Shown here piece after piece: positions 7,987 to 10,092 of a DNA stretch of 10,092 nucleotides. The stretch is taken from contig JAMDDA010000184.1 of NCBI GenBank assembly GCA_023488925.1, positions 1 through 10,092 on the forward strand. Direction: 5' to 3'. Within the stretch, counting starts at the first letter, position 1; every line of letters begins with the position of its first letter. The position numbers were made by a program, and so were the translations under genes. The DNA comes from Actinomycetota bacterium. GTDB taxonomy: Bacteria; Actinomycetota; Thermoleophilia; RBG-16-64-13. The notes beneath the pieces were generated by a model. It worked only from the letters and a program-made list of their open reading frames with translations. It ran no database searches and was not told the origin of the DNA.

Positions 7987-8883
7987 CTAGATGATCTCGG
8001 CCATACGGAGGATATCCGGCACGATCTCCTCCTTGCCGATGGCCATGATGTGTACGCCGTCGCACACCTTGTTGTCCCGACAGAACCGGATGTGCCGCGC
8101 GCAGATTTCCATGCCCTTATGCAGCGCTTCTTCCTTGGGCACCGAGGCCATCTCCTCGAGCAGATCGTCGGGTACGAAGACACCGGGCACGAACTTGTTC
8201 ATGTACTTGGCCATGCCGACGCTGGTCAGCACCACCAGGCCGGCCATGATCTTGACATCCTTGCCCTCGGTGACGCCCCGGGCGTACTCCATGAACCGCT
8301 GGAAGTTGTCCATGTCGTACACGGCCTGAGTCTGGAAGAACTGGGCTCCGGCCGCCACCTTCTTCTCGAACTTGAGCTTTTGCGGCTCGATAGGGTCCGA
8401 CTCCGGGGTGACCACCGCCCCGATGAAGAAGTCGGTGGCCCCTTGCAGCTCGTTGCCGGCCCAGTCGAAGCCCTCGTTCATACGCTTGATGGCTTGAATG
8501 AGCTGTACGGACTCGAAGTCGTAGACCTCCTTCGCGTCCTTGTGATCGCCCACGCTCACATGATCGCCCGTGAGCGCCAGCACGTTGCGGATCCCCAGGA
8601 AGTGGGCCGAGAGCAGATCGTTCTGAATGGCCAGGCGGTTCCGATCCCGGCAGGTCACCTGGTAGATGGCGTCGCCCCCCCGGGTGACGATCTCGTGCGA
8701 CACCGCCATGGAGCCCAACCGCATGACCGCGCTCTGGTTGTCGGTCACGTTCAGACCGTCGACCAGATCCTTCAGCAGGTCGATGTGATGGACCATCGCC
8801 TCGACATCGGTACCTTTGGGCGGCCCGATCTCTCCGGAGACGACGAACTTGCCGCTCGCGCAGGCCTCACGATACTTGCTCAT
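7987..8883 (-). CDS. metF: Methylenetetrahydrofolate reductase
   Basis: 298 residues, close to E. coli MetF (296). It reduces 5,10-methylene-THF to 5-methyl-THF, the last folate step before AcsE. FAD TIM-barrel fold: SGEIGPPKG (16-24) carries the conserved glutamate E18; QVTCRDRN (75-82), NVLALTGDH (100-108) and AQFFQTQAVYD (180-190) are typical. GVHIMAIG (277-284) is near the end. ATG start two bases after the metV stop (TAA-GC-ATG). The ribosome-binding site is modest (AAAGGGG inside the metV end), suggesting coupling to metV. In acetogens MetF works together with MetV. The immediate neighbours show no hdrABC/mvhD or RnfC-like partner, so the electron donor cannot be told. Confidence 0.95.
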   Translation of the reverse strand: MSKYREACASGKFVVSGEIGPPKGTDVEAMVHHIDLLKDLVDGLNVTDNQSAVMRLGSMAVSHEIVTRGGDAIYQVTCRDRNRLAIQNDLLSAHFLGIRNVLALTGDHVSVGDHKDAKEVYDFESVQLIQAIKRMNEGFDWAGNELQGATDFFIGAVVTPESDPIEPQKLKFEKKVAAGAQFFQTQAVYDMDNFQRFMEYARGVTEGKDVKIMAGLVVLTSVGMAKYMNKFVPGVFVPDDLLEEMASVPKEEALHKGMEICARHIRFCRDNKVCDGVHIMAIGKEEIVPDILRMAEII

Positions 8884-8885
8884 GC

Positions 8886-9557
8886 TTATGCCGCCCCTTT
8901 CTCTTCATCCGCCGCGCGCCCGTCGATGCGACCGGGACGCTGCACCGCGTTCCACCGCTTGGGCCCATGGATCGTCATGAACTTGTCGAGTTTCTCTTCG
9001 CTCTTCAGCTGGTTGTAGATGAGAACCCAGGCGCAGTCCTTCTCGGAGTCCACTTCGCACTTACCGTTGTTCGTGCCTCCGCAGGGACCGTTCAGGATAC
9101 CCTTGGCGCAGCGGGTGACCGGACAGATGGTGCCGTACTCGTCGAGGAGGCATTCGCCGCACAGCGAGCACTTCTCCTCGAACACCATCTGCCGCTTGAC
9201 GTTCCCCACGAACAGCGAGTTGGTGCCCGGCACGACGTGTTTGCTCGTGCCCTCCCGTACCGATTGCGCGCCCGCACCGCACGACAGCACCAGGAAGGCG
9301 TCGGCCGCCGTGGCGGCGTCCTTGTTCTGGCGGAATATGCGCTTCATGTCGAGCTCGTGGCAGGCCGCGTGCGCCACGTCCGTGGCCACCACCTTCTTGC
9401 CGGCCTCCTCGAGGCGGGCCTTCATCTCGGCCACTTGTTCCTCGCCCCCGGTCTGGGTGACCGTGGCGCATTCACCGCAGCCCACGATGTAGACGTTGGT
9501 CTCGCCCGCCAAGCTCTCGAGGATTTCCTCGAGGGGCTTCTGCATACTGATGATCAA
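8886..9557 (-). CDS. metV: MetV, cysteine-rich partner of methylenetetrahydrofolate reductase
   Basis: 223 residues. Belongs to the family annotated as methylene-THF reductase C-terminal domain, found next to metF in acetogens. MetV of Moorella is part of the MetVF core. The N-terminal domain (about 5-125) has C27, C30, C66 and C93. The C-terminal cysteine-rich domain begins with CSLCGEC (C130, C133, C136), followed by C145, C150, C159, C167 and C175, including the NGPCGGTNNGKC stretch (156-167). These probably bind metal or an Fe-S cluster and pass electrons to the MetF flavin. The start is TTG 9557, chosen because GGAGGT lies seven bases upstream; the ATG four codons later would be too far from it. 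The last 15 residues are charged and probably disordered. It lies 97 bases after acsC and two before metF. Confidence 0.93.
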   Translation of the reverse strand: MIISMQKPLEEILESLAGETNVYIVGCGECATVTQTGGEEQVAEMKARLEEAGKKVVATDVAHAACHELDMKRIFRQNKDAATAADAFLVLSCGAGAQSVREGTSKHVVPGTNSLFVGNVKRQMVFEEKCSLCGECLLDEYGTICPVTRCAKGILNGPCGGTNNGKCEVDSEKDCAWVLIYNQLKSEEKLDKFMTIHGPKRWNAVQRPGRIDGRAADEEKGAA

Positions 9558-9570
9558 CTGACTGACCTCC
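9558..9570 (-). promoter_or_regulatory. Ribosome-binding site that fixes the metV start at TTG 9557
   Basis: GGAGGT (9570..9565) lies seven bases before TTG 9557. The alternative ATG at codon 5 would be 19 bases away, outside normal spacing. The gene therefore most likely starts with TTG. Confidence 0.75.
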
Positions 9571-9574
9571 GTTC

Positions 9575-9614
9575 TCGGGCCGGCGCGCCGTGTTTGCCGG
9601 GCGCGCCGGCCTGA
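9575..9614 (-). promoter_or_regulatory. Long GC-rich hairpin just upstream of metV
   Basis: Perfect 11-bp arms, GCCGGCGCGCC and GGCGCGCCGGC (9579-9589 and 9600-9610), surround a 10-base loop. Four more pairs at the base (one of them G-U) extend the stem to 15 bp, reaching 9575 and 9614. It ends about five bases before the metV ribosome-binding site. No U-tract follows. It could act as an mRNA stabiliser, a processing site or an attenuator between acsC and metV. Confidence 0.55.
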
Positions 9615-9623
9615 CTCTCATGC

Positions 9624-9639
9624 CCGGCCCGAAGGCCGG
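9624..9639 (-). promoter_or_regulatory. UUCG-capped hairpin after acsC
   Basis: The minus strand reads CCGGCC-TTCG-GGCCGG: a perfect 6-bp stem with a C(UUCG)G tetraloop, known as an exceptionally stable loop. It lies 15 bases after the acsC stop and 9 bases before the larger hairpin. There is no U-tract, so it is more likely a 3'-end stabiliser or pause/processing signal than an intrinsic terminator. Confidence 0.55.
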
Positions 9640-9654
9640 CAAAGGGCCTTGGGA

Positions 9655-10092
9655 CTACAGGCCCCGCAGGTACCGCGGAATGTCGGCGGCCTCACGCACG
9701 CCCACGATGACCTCCCACTCGCCGAGCTCTTCCTCGAGCTCGCCGCTGATCTGCGCCACGTAACCGGGGATGATGATCTTGCGGTGATTCACCTTCTCCT
9801 CGATACCGCTCTTCTTCACGAAAACCGCGATGGCATCGGCCACGAACTTGCCGGCCGCCCACGAGGTGAGCACCGACTGGCCCTCCGTATCCATGACCAA
9901 GAGCCAGGTCGGCACCTTGCTCGCTTCGATCTCCCCGGCCACGGTGAAGTAGGTCAGGGAGAAATTGGTGGTGATCAGCAGCGGGCTGTCCGGAGTGGGA
10001 TCGTTGATCGGGTAGATACCCTGGTCCATCTGCATCGGCCGCTGCGGATCGGTGTAGATGTTCTGCGCGAGCACGAGCAGCGGCAGGATCTG
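9655..10092 (-). CDS. acsC: Corrinoid iron-sulfur protein large subunit, C-terminal part (5' end beyond window)
   Basis: The last 145 residues of AcsC, ending at TAG 9657..9655; the reading frame continues off the right edge. AcsC and AcsD form the corrinoid protein that carries the methyl group from AcsE to acetyl-CoA synthase. The visible part is the C-terminal corrinoid-binding domain. It has the family stretch ITTNFSLTYFTVAGEIE, a central LLVMDTEGQSV segment and an ending with VNHRKIIIPGYVAQISGELEEE, like Moorella AcsC. The full protein is about 445 residues, so the N-terminal [4Fe-4S] domain and the barrel are outside the window. A start at GTG 10074 is formally possible, but the upstream codons (QILPLL) belong to the same domain, so this is an edge truncation and not a short gene. 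Confidence 0.93.
   Translation of the reverse strand, partial: QILPLLVLAQNIYTDPQRPMQMDQGIYPINDPTPDSPLLITTNFSLTYFTVAGEIEASKVPTWLLVMDTEGQSVLTSWAAGKFVADAIAVFVKKSGIEEKVNHRKIIIPGYVAQISGELEEELGEWEVIVGVREAADIPRYLRGL

Noticed and set aside
7914..8183. A 90-residue N-terminal extension of dihydrolipoyl dehydrogenase
   Set aside because: The extension overlaps metF almost entirely, is low-complexity in composition and precedes the normal FAD-binding N-terminus. TTG 7913 has an ideal ribosome-binding site.
5925..9018. Long overlapping plus-strand frames (689 and 643 residues) opposite lipA, lpd, metF and the end of metV
   Set aside because: They are shadows of conserved minus-strand genes, with no recognisable motifs and no convincing start signals.
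7942..9639. The intergenic hairpins as intrinsic terminators
   Set aside because: None is followed by a run of U in the transcribed strand, and the genes on both sides belong to the same pathway and direction. I describe them only as possible processing, pausing or stabilising elements.

Overview
The window is a GC-rich stretch (roughly 60-65% G+C by eye) of an anaerobic bacterial genome carrying Wood-Ljungdahl (reductive acetyl-CoA) pathway genes. Every gene I can support lies on the minus strand, so transcription runs from the right edge (10092) to the left edge (1). The order in transcription direction is acsC (3' end only) - metV - metF - lpd - lipA - acsE - nuoE-like - nuoF-like - fdhA (3' end cut off by the window edge). 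Gaps are short (0-97 bases, one 7-base overlap), which suggests one long operon or a few overlapping transcripts. I see no tRNA, rRNA, CRISPR array, insertion sequence or phage feature.

Right part (about 7990-10092): the end of the corrinoid iron-sulfur protein large subunit, then the MetV/MetF pair that reduces methylene-tetrahydrofolate to methyl-tetrahydrofolate. The 97-base gap after acsC holds two tandem GC-rich hairpins without U-tracts. Middle part (about 5546-7986): a dihydrolipoyl dehydrogenase and a lipoyl synthase, preceded by another GC-rich hairpin. Together they suggest a lipoyl-dependent glycine cleavage or synthase system linked to the folate branch. acsE (4752-5552) then encodes the methyltransferase that moves the methyl group from methyl-tetrahydrofolate to the corrinoid protein. 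Left part (1-4728): a three-gene NAD-linked formate dehydrogenase module (NuoE-like, NuoF-like, FdhA) that would make or consume formate at the start of the methyl branch.

The most notable feature is that fdhA is interrupted by an in-frame TGA at 1184..1182 that is best read as selenocysteine. The protein context matches the selenocysteine site of formate dehydrogenases. The frame stays open for the remaining 393 codons to the window edge. A stem-loop with a GGUCU apical loop, as in Escherichia coli fdhF, sits 12 bases after the TGA. A standard gene caller would truncate this gene at 361 residues.

The organism is probably an acetogen, a sulfate reducer or another strict anaerobe using the bacterial version of the pathway with tetrahydrofolate as carrier. 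The sequence alone does not fix the phylum. Genes for formyl-THF synthetase, cyclohydrolase/dehydrogenase, CODH/ACS catalytic subunits, AcsD and GcvH are not in this window and may lie beyond its edges.
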